Source of the DNA: Secundilactobacillus angelensis
Lineage (GTDB): Bacteria; Bacillota; Bacilli; Lactobacillales; Lactobacillaceae
Assembly: GCF_012641075.1 (NCBI RefSeq)
Contig: NZ_JAAXLJ010000005.1
Span: 1 to 64,000, forward strand
Length of the DNA: 64,000 bases
Direction: 5' to 3'
Positions 28,102-37,300 of this stretch are shown here, piece by piece. Under the pieces are notes generated by a model that was not told the origin of the DNA, searched no databases, and saw only the letters and a program-made list of their open reading frames with translations. The position numbers were made by a program, and so were the translations under genes. Within the stretch, counting starts at the first letter, position 1. The number at the start of each line of letters is the position of its first letter.

Positions 28102-28890
28102 ATGATATCTGAAACGTATCAAAGAAAACCATTACCAGCAGAACTAGAGACTATCACTCTTTCCCAGCAATTAGTGAATCGATTACACGAAAGCTATGCG
28201 TGGGTTGCGGTGGCAGGAGAACAACCATTTGCTAGTTTGATTTCCCCAGCAGGGACGGATGAAGAGGCTTTGTATCACTTCATTGATAATGCAACCTTGA
28301 ACCACCATCGGTTAAGCAGATTTATGAACCATCCGGTGACTGCAGAAGAAGTTCTCGGCAGTTTTCAAACTGATGAGGTGGTGCCCGTCGCTGAACAGTA
28401 TTTAGGTAGTTATCTGTTGCAGCAAAGTCAGCGTAATGATCTACTGTTGCCAATGATGAACGTGCTATCGCTCGCAAATTATGATGTAATTGGTGTGTTT
28501 GCCGCCATGGTGACGCCCCAGACTGAATCGTTATCCGATACGTTGATCGAAATGACAGCCCGATTACTGGCACGGTTAGCACCAAATCTTATCACCCTCG
28601 ATCATGTGCCTGATGAAGCAGATTATATTTTGCCGCCACACTTGTTGATTGCTATTGAGGATACTCAGGGTAACCCGAGTGATATACCAGTCGCTTTATT
28701 AGATTGGCTGCCTGATCATCTCACTCAGATCAAAACGTTGGCGGACGGTGACCAAAACGGGCTGCTTAACTTGCTGAACGAACAAACGGATGATGGCAGT
28801 ACGGTAGTTCGTGACTGGCTGATTCGAAATGACGATAACCAACAGATATTTTCTCAGTGGATCTTTCAGCATCGAGAGCAGGTTAAATGA
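28102..28890 (+). CDS. hypothetical protein
   Basis: I do not recognise this 262-residue protein. It is acidic, without signal peptide or membrane segments, and looks mostly helical. Its middle repeats short hydrophobic stretches (LLLPMMNVLSLANYDVIGVF, ALLDWLPDHL). The start chosen is ATG 28102 after AGGGGG. It lies between a permease and a nucleoside enzyme but has its own spacing on both sides, so context gives little. Coding character is supported by length and codon use like its neighbours. Confidence 0.7.
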   Translation: MISETYQRKPLPAELETITLSQQLVNRLHESYAWVAVAGEQPFASLISPAGTDEEALYHFIDNATLNHHRLSRFMNHPVTAEEVLGSFQTDEVVPVAEQYLGSYLLQQSQRNDLLLPMMNVLSLANYDVIGVFAAMVTPQTESLSDTLIEMTARLLARLAPNLITLDHVPDEADYILPPHLLIAIEDTQGNPSDIPVALLDWLPDHLTQIKTLADGDQNGLLNLLNEQTDDGSTVVRDWLIRNDDNQQIFSQWIFQHREQVK

Positions 28891-28965
28891 GCCCATTTTT
28901 AATGATTAAATCCGGGATATGTATGGTATTCTTATTGTTAATATATTAAAGGAGAATCTCTTGTC

Positions 28966-29439
28966 ATGAATAATATTTACTTAGCAGCACCATTCTTCAG
29001 TGATGGTCAAAACCAGCGTGTTAACGAAGTGGTGAGCTTATTAAGAGCCAACCCTACAGTGGCGGATGGTGGCATTTTTATCCCTTCTGAACATCAGCAA
29101 GAAGATTTAGAGTTTGGTACGTTTAAATGGCAGGTGGCAACGTTTAATAGTGATGTCCGCCAAGTGCACAAGGCGGATGCCGTCGTTGCCATTTTGGATT
29201 ACCAATACGAAGAAACCAAGGAAAACGAGCCGGATTCAGGTACCGTCTTTGAAATTGGTGCTGCGTGGGAAGCCGGTGTTCCAGTAATTTTGGTGCAATA
29301 TGATGAGAGTAAAAAGTTGAACTTAATGTTAGCGCAGTCTTATACTGCTTTCTATAATGGCAAAGAAGCCATTCAAACATTAAAGACTTACGATTTCAAT
29401 GATTTACCGCAACACTATACTGATAAAGAAGTTTTTTAA
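28966..29439 (+). CDS. ntd: nucleoside 2-deoxyribosyltransferase
   Basis: The 157-residue enzyme transfers deoxyribose between nucleobases, a salvage reaction typical of lactobacilli. YLAAPFFSDGQNQRV binds the nucleoside, and the nucleophile Glu is in PDSGTVFEIGAAW. Length matches the family. Whether it prefers purines only (type I) or both classes (type II) cannot be told. AAAGGAGAA precedes the ATG. Confidence 0.95.
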   Translation: MNNIYLAAPFFSDGQNQRVNEVVSLLRANPTVADGGIFIPSEHQQEDLEFGTFKWQVATFNSDVRQVHKADAVVAILDYQYEETKENEPDSGTVFEIGAAWEAGVPVILVQYDESKKLNLMLAQSYTAFYNGKEAIQTLKTYDFNDLPQHYTDKEVF

Positions 29440-29553
29440 TCGTTCAATAGCGAAGATATGGGACAAAAGTCTATATCGAAAAGTATTTAATTTAATTTCT
29501 TGACACACACATCCTAAAATTTACTTTAGTTCATTCCTAAATATAGCCTTAAC
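29440..29553. other. spacer before the first structured repeat
   Basis: AT-rich, no gene. Contains TTGACA at about 29501, a possible promoter with no clear target. Confidence 0.3.
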
Positions 29554-29668
29554 CTGTTCCGCAACTCAGATTCCGGCCATATAACACCAAACAACGCCAT
29601 CCCGATAAAAACCATCGGAATGACGTTGTTTGGTGTTATATTCTGGAATCTACCGAGTTGTGTCACAG
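29554..29668. repeat. structured intergenic repeat, family 2, copy A
   Basis: A near-palindrome of 115 nt. ATAACACCAAACAACG pairs with CGTTGTTTGGTGTTAT, CCGAT with ATCGG at the tip, and outer arms AGATTCC/GGAATCT, CAACTC/GAGTTG and CTGT/ACAG continue the stem. A related copy is at 40038 with base changes that keep pairing. Both follow a gene stop. Confidence 0.8.
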
Positions 29669-29820
29669 CCTCTATATATATCATCAGCCATTAATTTCGA
29701 ATATGTTATAAATTAGTAACATGCTTGAAATCGAAATATATTCTTAATAAATGTTACCTTGTGATATAATTTTCTATTGTTAGAGGAGTTTCAGTGTTTT
29801 ATGAGAGGATGACGTGATAT

Positions 29821-31653
29821 ATGAGTAAACCAAGAAAGATGATCCTTGGCGTTTTAGCTTTAGGGGTTATCGTAGGCGTAGGGTTTACGCAGTTTGGGAC
29901 AAGTAATAGCAGTGTTAGCCAAACCGTTGTAGCTCACGCGGATTCAACGATTAATGCTAAGGACAAGGGTATGGTTGGCGATGGGAAAACCGATAATGCT
30001 CAAAAGCTTCAAGATATTATTGATTCAGCTAATCCGGATCAAAATGTGACCATTCAAGTGCCAAAGGGAACTTACTTGTTCACCAATGCCGAATTGAATG
30101 CGATTGTACTCCATTCAAACCTTACCTTTAATTTTGATAAGGATGCCGTTTTCCAAATCAAGAAGGGCGACCGGATACCATTCGTTTATCCTAGTCCAAA
30201 GGGTGGCTACGATGGCGGAATCAGTAACGTCACTTGGAACAACGCCACTTTCCGCGGCGATTACAATACTAGTGATGGCCAAAGTGTGTTCGTTCAATCG
30301 ATCCACCATGCTAAGAATGTTACCTTTAATAACTGTACTTTTGACAATGCTGAATCACCAACTGGTCACTACATAGATCTTGATGGTAGCCATGGTATCG
30401 ACATCAAGAGTTCGACTTTTACTGGGTTTAACGCGAATACTAACTTTGATTACAAAGAAGCCATTCAAGTTGACTATTCTAACTCTAAAGCCATGTCGTA
30501 CCACCAAGCCGGTGATGTGTATGATAACTTACCATCATATGATGTTAATGTGACGGGAAACAAGTTTGTCCCACTGTCAAATGCTTCAGGTACTGTGAAG
30601 TCATTTGCACCAAACCCAATTGGTCAACACGTGGTTTATGCCAAGGGTGTCGATGGTATCATCCACGACATTCATTTTACTGACAACTACGTGCAAGATG
30701 CGAAGCCACAGCTAAATGATGATGGTGCTAACATTCACTTCATCTGTGTGTCAAACCTTTACATCAGTGGTAATACCTTCGAAAACAAGGGTGCTTTAGG
30801 TTCAGGTAACTATATTCGAATCTTTAACACTTCACCAACTGTGAAGATGTCAAACATTCAAATCACGAACAACAAGTTTGTTAACTTGGATCCAAATAAC
30901 CGTTATATCTTCTTTGATAACTCAAAGGGTGCTGGTATTTCGGGCGTTAAAGTCACTGGTAACAAGATTACTAGTTCTAAGAGCAATATTCCGTTTGTTT
31001 TAAGTGCGGGTATGGACTCTAGCGATATGACAGTTAGCTCAAATACTAACAACAAGAGCGCGGCAATCAAACCAACTGATGTCAAAAATACTTCTAAATT
31101 ACAGAAGCTGACTGGTAAGTACAAGGGTAACAAGGCCACAAACAAAAAAGAATCATACGTTTCTGGTTACAATATCCAATACGCAAAGTTAACTTCATCG
31201 TATGCTAAGAAGTACAGTCTTTATAACCATATTCGTGGGCATAAGGGCTGGTACATCTTCAATTCTAAAGATGGTTGGTCACATGCGAAGAAGTCTGGCA
31301 TCGTTTACGTTGACATGCGTGCAACGGCCGACAGTGGCAAGTGGTACCGGATTCGCTTTAGTTCTAGTACCAGTGCACGTAAGTACTGGGTTCGCTCTGG
31401 TGCGTTGAAATTTGATAAGATCACTTATGAGTCCTATGAACGGACGTTGAACCCATTGAAGAAGTACACCATGTACACCAAAGTCTTCAATGACCCACAA
31501 TTAGCTAAATTAGCTGGGACAACGGCCGACTTAGGTTCCAAAGAAGTTTCCATCACTAAGCGAGCACGGCGAGTTTCAGTACTCAATGGTAAAACCTCTA
31601 CCTACTATTTGGTTAATGACAAATATTGGACAAGAGCCAATGCTTTCTACTAA
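29821..31653 (+). CDS. secreted right-handed beta-helix protein (pectate-lyase-like)
   Basis: The 610-residue protein has an N-terminal signal (hydrophobic residues about 8-25, then VVAHADST). Residues 45-420 form a parallel beta-helix of the GH28/pectate-lyase-3 type: GMVGDGKTDNAQKLQDII opens the domain, and many N-x-T-F and N-x-F-V turns follow. The last 170 residues hold two copies of an SH3-like, Tyr/Lys-rich wall-binding module (YNIQYAKLTSSYAKKYSLYN; TYESYERTLNPLKKYTMY). No LPXTG motif is present, so wall attachment is probably non-covalent. Its polysaccharide substrate is unknown. Confidence 0.82.
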   Translation: MSKPRKMILGVLALGVIVGVGFTQFGTSNSSVSQTVVAHADSTINAKDKGMVGDGKTDNAQKLQDIIDSANPDQNVTIQVPKGTYLFTNAELNAIVLHSNLTFNFDKDAVFQIKKGDRIPFVYPSPKGGYDGGISNVTWNNATFRGDYNTSDGQSVFVQSIHHAKNVTFNNCTFDNAESPTGHYIDLDGSHGIDIKSSTFTGFNANTNFDYKEAIQVDYSNSKAMSYHQAGDVYDNLPSYDVNVTGNKFVPLSNASGTVKSFAPNPIGQHVVYAKGVDGIIHDIHFTDNYVQDAKPQLNDDGANIHFICVSNLYISGNTFENKGALGSGNYIRIFNTSPTVKMSNIQITNNKFVNLDPNNRYIFFDNSKGAGISGVKVTGNKITSSKSNIPFVLSAGMDSSDMTVSSNTNNKSAAIKPTDVKNTSKLQKLTGKYKGNKATNKKESYVSGYNIQYAKLTSSYAKKYSLYNHIRGHKGWYIFNSKDGWSHAKKSGIVYVDMRATADSGKWYRIRFSSSTSARKYWVRSGALKFDKITYESYERTLNPLKKYTMYTKVFNDPQLAKLAGTTADLGSKEVSITKRARRVSVLNGKTSTYYLVNDKYWTRANAFY

Positions 31654-31668
31654 ACCAAATTAAGTATT

Positions 31669-31697
31669 AAAAAAGCCGACCGTTGATATCGGTCAGC
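31669..31697 (-). terminator. probable minus-strand terminator
   Basis: GCTGACCG and CGGTCGGC pair, followed on the minus strand by TTTTTT. It could catch read-through from the metalloprotease gene. Confidence 0.6.
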
Positions 31698-31865
31698 TTG
31701 AATGATTGCTCTATGTGCATTCACCATAAGTGAATAATGAAAAATTGGTGATATGTACGTTTGATTTCTCATCTATTATATTACCATGCCGGAAAGCTCG
31801 AATTCAATAACATTTGAATTTGACACCGGACTGTAATGTAGGTGAGAAATTTGGCAGAGAATAGA

Positions 31866-31911
31866 GGAACCTTGCAAAGTTATTCAAAATAGCTTGCAAG
31901 GTTCTTTTTTG
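31866..31911 (+). terminator. intrinsic terminator
   Basis: GAACCTTGCAA and TTGCAAGGTTC form an 11-bp stem, followed by TTTTTT on the plus strand. It lies 210 bp after the beta-helix gene. Confidence 0.8.
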
Positions 31912-31916
31912 CTGGT

Positions 31917-32798
31917 TTAGTGTTGTGCATCATGAATGGCAAGGGCTAACTTTGCACGGTTAATGTCTGTTTTGTCCAGAATGTTAAATCCGTTTTTACT
32001 CGTTTTCACCTTGTCGTAGTTGTAAATGTTCGGTGTGCTGCTATTGGCAGCCATGGCATCTCCTGCATTAGTAGAATGTTGCAAACCTAACGAGTGGCCC
32101 ATTTCGTGAGCGACAATGTTGGCATATTCGAAGGTGCGGGCCTTCACGTCAATCTTTTGGCTCACGATAGTTCGTTTTTGCAAGGTGATCTTCTTTTTTA
32201 CCTGGCTGAGCTGGTCAGCTCGATACAGATTGTAATCATGCGCAAAATTAGCTTTATTTGCAATCTTATGACCGTAAGCCTTCACTCTCTTGTTCAGTGT
32301 TTTTACGGCACTGGCTGTAGTTTGTTTAATCATTTTGTTTCGGATTGTCGGCAGCTGTTTAGTGTAATCCGTTTTTTCAAGTGACAGTTGGTGTTGTGCT
32401 GGCTTCCACCAGGCATCGGCGCTGGTATTCTTGCCAGTCATCGTCACCGTCAGCGTATGGTTGGACTGAGTGCCACCAACAAAAACTTTGTGTCCAAGTT
32501 TCTGATTCCAGTAATTCATTGCGAGCTGAACACTTTTCTTGACTTGAATATTTTTACTGGCTACGTACACTTTGGTGGTTTCATTTGGCAATAATGCGGT
32601 TTGAGACTTATAGCTTAAACCATAGCGGTCAGCCAGCTCCTCAGCGTGAGCTTGATAATATGTTTCACTATGGTGCAAGTCTGCTGCGGTCGGTGTCAGT
32701 GTGGTTGCGTGTCCGGTGGTCTCGGATAAGGTAAATGGTAACGTCAAGCCTACCATTAATGCTGACAGCACGACAAAAAAGCTTCCTTTTTTCAACAT
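31917..32798 (-). CDS. secreted zinc metalloprotease (matrixin-like)
   Basis: The 293-residue protein has a signal peptide of about 30 residues. The zinc motif HEMGHSLGLQH (HExxHxxGxxH) lies near residue 235, followed by a DAMAANSS stretch in the Met-turn position. This is the metzincin layout. A Lys-rich helical region (about 120-215) precedes the catalytic site. ATG 32798 follows AGAGGGGG; the longer frame to 32870 lacks a ribosome site. The target protein is unknown. Confidence 0.85.
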   Translation of the reverse strand: MLKKGSFFVVLSALMVGLTLPFTLSETTGHATTLTPTAADLHHSETYYQAHAEELADRYGLSYKSQTALLPNETTKVYVASKNIQVKKSVQLAMNYWNQKLGHKVFVGGTQSNHTLTVTMTGKNTSADAWWKPAQHQLSLEKTDYTKQLPTIRNKMIKQTTASAVKTLNKRVKAYGHKIANKANFAHDYNLYRADQLSQVKKKITLQKRTIVSQKIDVKARTFEYANIVAHEMGHSLGLQHSTNAGDAMAANSSTPNIYNYDKVKTSKNGFNILDKTDINRAKLALAIHDAQH

Positions 32799-32888
32799 GA
32801 TTCCCCCTCTAAAAGAATCCCTATTACTGGTGTTATTCAGCATTTTATCTAAAAGCAGGTAGTTGCTCAACGAATATGCACTTTTTTC

Positions 32889-32907
32889 GAAAGGTGTATG
32901 ACCTTTC
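32889..32907. promoter_or_regulatory. palindromic operator candidate before the second ackA
   Basis: GAAAGGT and ACCTTTC are separated by 5 nt. The palindrome sits just upstream of a TTGACT -35-like box at 32915. Confidence 0.45.
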
Positions 32908-32970
32908 CGTGAACTTGACTTAAAAGGACATTATCTCCTGTAAAATAGAGGTAAACGGAGGTATTGACCT

Positions 32971-34164
32971 ATGACCAAAATACTGTTGATCAATGCAGGG
33001 AGTTCTTCTTTGAAGTGGCAGCTGGTAAATATGCCGGCTGAGCACGTCATCGCCTCGGGGCAAGTTGAACGGTTAAATTTGCCTGGAACGATTGTTAAAG
33101 TTAAAGTCGGTAAGAAAAAGACGAAAGAAGTTGTGGAGACTCTGGATGAAATGACGGCAATTGATCGGGTTCTTAAACGTTTGATTACGGTTGGTGGGGT
33201 TGAGACTTTAGATGAGGTCGAAGCGGTGGGCCACCGAGTAGTAGCTGGTGGGACCCTTTTTAAAGGCCCGGTTAAATTAATTCCTAGCCGTATTAGTCAG
33301 TTAAAAGAGTTGGGTGAATTGGCGCCACTGCACAATCCGTTGGAAATTAAGTGTATTGAACTGTTAGCGCAAAGACTATCTGGCGTACCGCAGTATGCGG
33401 TGTTTGACAGCGCATATTTTCATAGCCTACCAGAAAAAACGGCAATTTATGGCATTCCGTACGAGTGGACGAAAAAGTATCAAATTCGGCGGTATGGTGA
33501 ACATGGCATTTCTCACCAGTACTTAGCTAATCGAGCTGCTGAAATGTTGAATCAACCGCTAGAGGGCTTGAATTTAATCACCATGCATTTAGGCAGTGGG
33601 GCTTCAATTACCGCGGTGAAAGATGGTCAGCCATTTGATACCTCCATGGGCTTAACTCCAGTTACGGGTGTCATGATGGGGACTCGTAGTGGTGACGTGG
33701 ATCCAACGTTAGTGCCATATTTAATGAAACGGTTGGAATTAGAAACACCGGAAGTGGTCTTACAGGAACTCAACGCGTCGTCAGGTTTACTGGGAGTTTC
33801 GGGTGTTTCTTCAGATATGCGTGATTTGCATGAAGCCGCTAAAAGTAACCAGCGAGCAAAACTTGCCTTAGATATGTTTGTGACTCAAATCGTGAAACTC
33901 GTGGGTGGGTATTACACGGAAATGGGTGGGGCGGATGCGTTAGTGTTCGCTGGTGGTATTGGTGAGAAGGACCCTGTAATTCGTCAGAGAGTTATTGAAG
34001 GGTTAAGCATTTTAGGGATAAAAATCGACACAGCATTAAATAAAGCAGGCAACACAGGATCATTAGAGACCGAAGATAGTCGCTCTAAAATTTTGCTTAT
34101 CCCGACAAACGAAGAGTTAGCGATGGCTCGAGGAGTACAGCAATTGATGGATGAAGTAAAATGA
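32971..34164 (+). CDS. ackA: acetate kinase (second copy)
   Basis: The 397-residue enzyme has the same motifs as the copy at 1319: INAGSSSLKWQL, GHRVVAGG, VFDSAYF, MHLGSGASITA, TRSGDVDP and TNEELAMA. The substrate-pocket segment VFDSAYFHSLP differs from VFDTALYTDMP in the other. It has a palindrome upstream that the other lacks, suggesting separate control. GGAGG precedes the ATG. Confidence 0.95.
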   Translation: MTKILLINAGSSSLKWQLVNMPAEHVIASGQVERLNLPGTIVKVKVGKKKTKEVVETLDEMTAIDRVLKRLITVGGVETLDEVEAVGHRVVAGGTLFKGPVKLIPSRISQLKELGELAPLHNPLEIKCIELLAQRLSGVPQYAVFDSAYFHSLPEKTAIYGIPYEWTKKYQIRRYGEHGISHQYLANRAAEMLNQPLEGLNLITMHLGSGASITAVKDGQPFDTSMGLTPVTGVMMGTRSGDVDPTLVPYLMKRLELETPEVVLQELNASSGLLGVSGVSSDMRDLHEAAKSNQRAKLALDMFVTQIVKLVGGYYTEMGGADALVFAGGIGEKDPVIRQRVIEGLSILGIKIDTALNKAGNTGSLETEDSRSKILLIPTNEELAMARGVQQLMDEVK

Positions 34165-34180
34165 CAAAACTCGGTCACGT

Positions 34181-34226
34181 TAATAAGCCCCATCCCGGTT
34201 TCTGCCGGGACAGGGCTTATTTGTAT
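34181..34226. terminator. terminator between convergent ackA and esterase genes
   Basis: AATAAGCCCCATCCCGG and CCGGGACAGGGCTTATT form a long stem with one mismatch pair. Confidence 0.9.
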
Positions 34227-34258
34227 TATTCAAAAATGTGGAATTGTCCAACCGCTTG

Positions 34259-34870
34259 TTAGAGATTCTTGATCCAAGACTGAGCCGCCATCAACTCCGT
34301 TTGGGTGAGATGGTGTGATTGATGATTTTTGAATACTTCGACTGACGCTTGCGCATTTTGTAGTTGGCTCATTAACTGATCAAAATTGTCTTCTGACACG
34401 ATCGGATCAACGTCTCCGTAAGTTGCAAACGCCCTATAACCTGATAAATTACGGGTTTGCTGCGGTGGGGTGATCATCATCGGATGGAGTAAAACAGCCG
34501 TTTTAAAAGTTGTGGGCTGATTTAACCAGGCATAGGCAGCAATATTAGCGCCGTTAGAAAAACCCAGCACAATTAACTGCTTGGCATCAAGTTGATAACA
34601 CTGTGTTTCTTTTTCAATTGTATTGAGTAACCAATCAGTTTCCTGTTTCAAGTTTTCTAAATCAAATGAACCATCTTCGTGGCGGATAAAGTAACGGTTA
34701 CTGCCATTTTCACTAACGCGTCCGCGGATACCTAATTTTGGGTGCTCCGGAAATAAAAAGGTCGCAATTGGCAGCAGATCGCTTTCATCGCCACCAGTAC
34801 CATGTAACATGAGGACGGGGGCTAAATCTGGATTGCCGGGGAAAAAAGCAGAGTGAATATCAGTTGTCAT
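34259..34870 (-). CDS. alpha/beta hydrolase, MhqD-like carboxylesterase
   Basis: The 203-residue hydrolase has the oxyanion region LMLHGTGGDE, nucleophile Ser in GFSNGANIA, Asp in YGDVDPIV and His in QSHHLT. It overlaps the upstream dioxygenase gene by 11 nt. The same pair, ring-cleaving dioxygenase plus esterase, is known in Bacillus as mhqO-mhqD, induced by quinones and catechols. A detoxification role here is inferred from that pairing. Confidence 0.85.
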   Translation of the reverse strand: MTTDIHSAFFPGNPDLAPVLMLHGTGGDESDLLPIATFLFPEHPKLGIRGRVSENGSNRYFIRHEDGSFDLENLKQETDWLLNTIEKETQCYQLDAKQLIVLGFSNGANIAAYAWLNQPTTFKTAVLLHPMMITPPQQTRNLSGYRAFATYGDVDPIVSEDNFDQLMSQLQNAQASVEVFKNHQSHHLTQTELMAAQSWIKNL

Positions 34871-35834
34871 TGGGAGCCTCCTCTGAGTTAAACGGGATTA
34901 AGTTAGCTTCAATCGATGCGCGTTGTCCTTCCAAGAATGGTGGTAATTCCAAGTGAACACCTGCTTCATCGTAAGTTTCGTCCACTAGGAAACCGGGCCC
35001 GTCCGTCGCAATTTCAAATAGCACACCCGGAGCAGCTCGAAAGTACTCAGACTGGAAATAAAATCGTTCAACAAAGCCGGAATCGTGCAGACCAGCAGCT
35101 TGAATTCGCTTGATCCAGTAGTTCAGGCTATCTGTATCGGGTGTTCGGAAAGCCATATGGTGAACGGTACCATATCCCTGAATGCCATCTGGCAGGATTA
35201 GACTGGCTTCCACAATGACTTGGGCGCCGTGGCCACCTTCGTGTAGTTCATAAAGCGTTTGGGAGCCCTGTTTTTCAAGCTTGGTAAAGCCCATGGTACT
35301 GGTTAAAAGGTGTCCGAGTTTTTCTGGTTGGGCAACGGTGATGATTGTTGGGCCTAGCCCACTGATTGCCATATCGCTTGGGACTGGACTATGTCGATAA
35401 GGAGTCCCACCTGGTAAGCCGGTATTGTGCTCATCGGAAATTAATTGGTACCGCTGTTGGTCAAAATCATAGAAGGGGAGAATCTTAGCGCCAAAATGTT
35501 CCTGAATGTCATCGATTTTAACGCCATTTTCCGCCAGACGGTTCGCCCAAAATTTTAGAGCAGCATCATTTGGTACCCGAAAACCAATTCGAGAAATGCT
35601 ATTTTTGCCATAATGACCTTGAGCTATTCCTGGAAAGTCAAAAAAGGTGAGGTCAGTACCAGCAGTTCCCATGTCGTCTGTAAAATATAAGTGGTAAGTT
35701 GACACATCATCTTGATTAACGGTTTTTTTAATTAAATGCAGTCCGAGCACAGTCGTCATAAAATGAAACATTTTGGGTGCACTTGATGTAATGGCTGTGA
35801 TGTGGTGTAAACCGATTAAATCAGTCTTTTCCAT
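34860..35834 (-). CDS. ring-cleaving dioxygenase, glyoxalase/VOC fold (MhqO-like)
   Basis: The 324-residue protein contains two VOC modules. The first opens with LIGLHHITAITSSAPK and FMTTVLGLHLIKKTVNQDD; the second with YGTVHHMAFRTPD. Metal ligands are probably the His in LHHIT, His in VHHMA and Glu in PGVLFEIATDGPGF. Such proteins are proposed to open aromatic rings of quinone-like compounds. It leads a two-gene operon with its own promoter and GGAGG ribosome site. Confidence 0.85.
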   Translation of the reverse strand: MEKTDLIGLHHITAITSSAPKMFHFMTTVLGLHLIKKTVNQDDVSTYHLYFTDDMGTAGTDLTFFDFPGIAQGHYGKNSISRIGFRVPNDAALKFWANRLAENGVKIDDIQEHFGAKILPFYDFDQQRYQLISDEHNTGLPGGTPYRHSPVPSDMAISGLGPTIITVAQPEKLGHLLTSTMGFTKLEKQGSQTLYELHEGGHGAQVIVEASLILPDGIQGYGTVHHMAFRTPDTDSLNYWIKRIQAAGLHDSGFVERFYFQSEYFRAAPGVLFEIATDGPGFLVDETYDEAGVHLELPPFLEGQRASIEANLIPFNSEEAPNDN

Positions 35835-35871
35835 TGTATTTCCTCCGGTATCAAAGCTTAATTTTGAACGT

Positions 35872-35900
35872 ATTATGACAGATTATTGGGTTTTGGACAA
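35872..35900 (-). promoter_or_regulatory. promoter of the mhqO-like/esterase operon
   Basis: On the minus strand TTGTCC, a 17-nt spacer and CATAAT. I see no MhqR-type palindrome. Confidence 0.55.
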
Positions 35901-35950
35901 TTATATTGCCTTATGGTTGTGGGGTGGAAGCGGCCTACAACATGACTTAA

Positions 35951-36229
35951 TTCTCTGAACGCCTGTTTTCACACCTTGGCTTAATCGGGCTACAACAGGC
36001 AGAGAGCTGCATGGAAGGCACAACGAACATAAATCCAAACCCGGGATTTTTGTCCGTATCACCTTCCACTCCGCTCTCTGAACGCCTGTTTTCACACCTT
36101 GGTATAATCGGGCTGCAACAGGCAGAGAGCTGCATGGAAGGCACAACGAACATAAATCCAAACCCGGGATTTTTGTCCGTTTCACCTTCCACTCCGCTCT
36201 CTGAACGCCTGTTTTCACACCTTGGTTTC
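35951..36229. repeat. tandem array 1 of the 97-nt palindromic element (period 123 bp)
   Basis: A partial 3' arm at 35951-35979 and two full units at 35994-36090 and 36117-36213. Each unit folds end to end: AACAGGC/GCCTGTT, AGAGAG/CTCTCT, TGGAAGG/CCTTCCA and a central ATAAATCC/GGGATTTTT hairpin. Internal loop CTGCA faces CTCCG, and a GAAC bulge sits on the 3' side. Confidence 0.9.
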
Positions 36230-36334
36230 ACCTTGTCACACAAGCGTAAATGAACTGTAATTCCCATGTTTTCACTCTGTTTCATTCATGCGTTACACTA
36301 GACACAATTAATAATTTAGAACAAGGGGAATTAC

Positions 36335-37237
36335 ATGAAAACTAATCATTTACTCAAAAGCATTTTTACTGGCTCATTAGCACTCGTTAGTGTATTGACA
36401 CTCAGCACGACGGCGTTCGCAGCTAAGACTAAAATTGCCGACGTTTCACAGTATCAGGGGAATATCAACTGGTCTAAGGCCTCCAAGGATTTACGGATGA
36501 CCATTATTCGGGTTAAACACGGTAATCCTGGCGACAGTGACTATCGAGTTGATACGAAGCGTGACGTCAATGCTAACGGTGCCTACAAATATGGAACACC
36601 ATTTGGTCAATATGACTATGCTGAATTCAATAGTACTTCAGATGCAGTGAGCGATGCTCGTCAATTCTATGCGCTATCCAATAAGCATGCAAAATTTTAT
36701 GCGCTGGATAACGAAAAGCGAGTTGGAAAAGGTAGTGAACAGTCATACGTTAACGCTTGGTACAACACCATGCGGACACTGACTAAGAAGCCATTAGTTT
36801 ACTATTCATACCAAAATTACGTCAACGTCCACAAAATTAGCTATTCTAAGTTTAACGGTTCATGGATCGCTAATTATTCCGCTAAACCGAATGTTTCGAC
36901 TGATTTATGGCAGTATACCAGTTCCGGCTCACTTTCAGGCGTCAGTGGTCGGGTTGATTTAAGCCGGACCGTCGATAATTCAACCGTTACAAAATGGTAC
37001 ACGAATACACCAAAGGACACGTATTTCACCAGTGTTTCTAATGGTCAACAATTACGTGTAACCCGGAACATCAATCGTTATCAGACAGCTAATCTCACTG
37101 GTAAAAAGGGCAGTGTGAAGTACAATTCAACTGTTACAGCAAAATCCATTGCACGGTCAACCAGTGGCACTTACCGAATTCAGCTGACTGATGGTAGTTA
37201 TATCACTGCTAACAAGAGTTATATCCAAGCAAAATAA
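36335..37237 (+). CDS. secreted GH25 lysozyme
   Basis: The 300-residue protein has a signal peptide ending near residue 30 (STTAFAAKT). The GH25 domain (about 34-215) starts with IADVSQYQGNINW, and the catalytic pair is Asp125-x-Glu127 in FYALDNEKR. It would cleave the beta-1,4 bond between MurNAc and GlcNAc. The last 75 residues form an SH3-like wall-binding tail (YFTSVSNGQQLRVTRNINRY). It sits alone between two tandem arrays of a structured repeat. Likely an autolysin rather than phage lysin, since no phage genes are near. Confidence 0.92.
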   Translation: MKTNHLLKSIFTGSLALVSVLTLSTTAFAAKTKIADVSQYQGNINWSKASKDLRMTIIRVKHGNPGDSDYRVDTKRDVNANGAYKYGTPFGQYDYAEFNSTSDAVSDARQFYALSNKHAKFYALDNEKRVGKGSEQSYVNAWYNTMRTLTKKPLVYYSYQNYVNVHKISYSKFNGSWIANYSAKPNVSTDLWQYTSSGSLSGVSGRVDLSRTVDNSTVTKWYTNTPKDTYFTSVSNGQQLRVTRNINRYQTANLTGKKGSVKYNSTVTAKSIARSTSGTYRIQLTDGSYITANKSYIQAK

Positions 37238-37300
37238 GTTTGAAGTAGAAGTCATCGTCCCTTGGGATGGTGGCTTTTTTGTGCTTAACTGGGCTACAGC

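Noticed and set aside
35901-36285. Long minus- and plus-strand frames with internal amino-acid repeats
   Set aside because: They arise from the tandem 97-nt structured element, which is palindromic and explains the repeats. No ribosome sites.
36335-37237. Lysozyme gene as part of a prophage
   Set aside because: No holin, tail, integrase or packaging genes nearby; it has a signal peptide and a single-gene setting.
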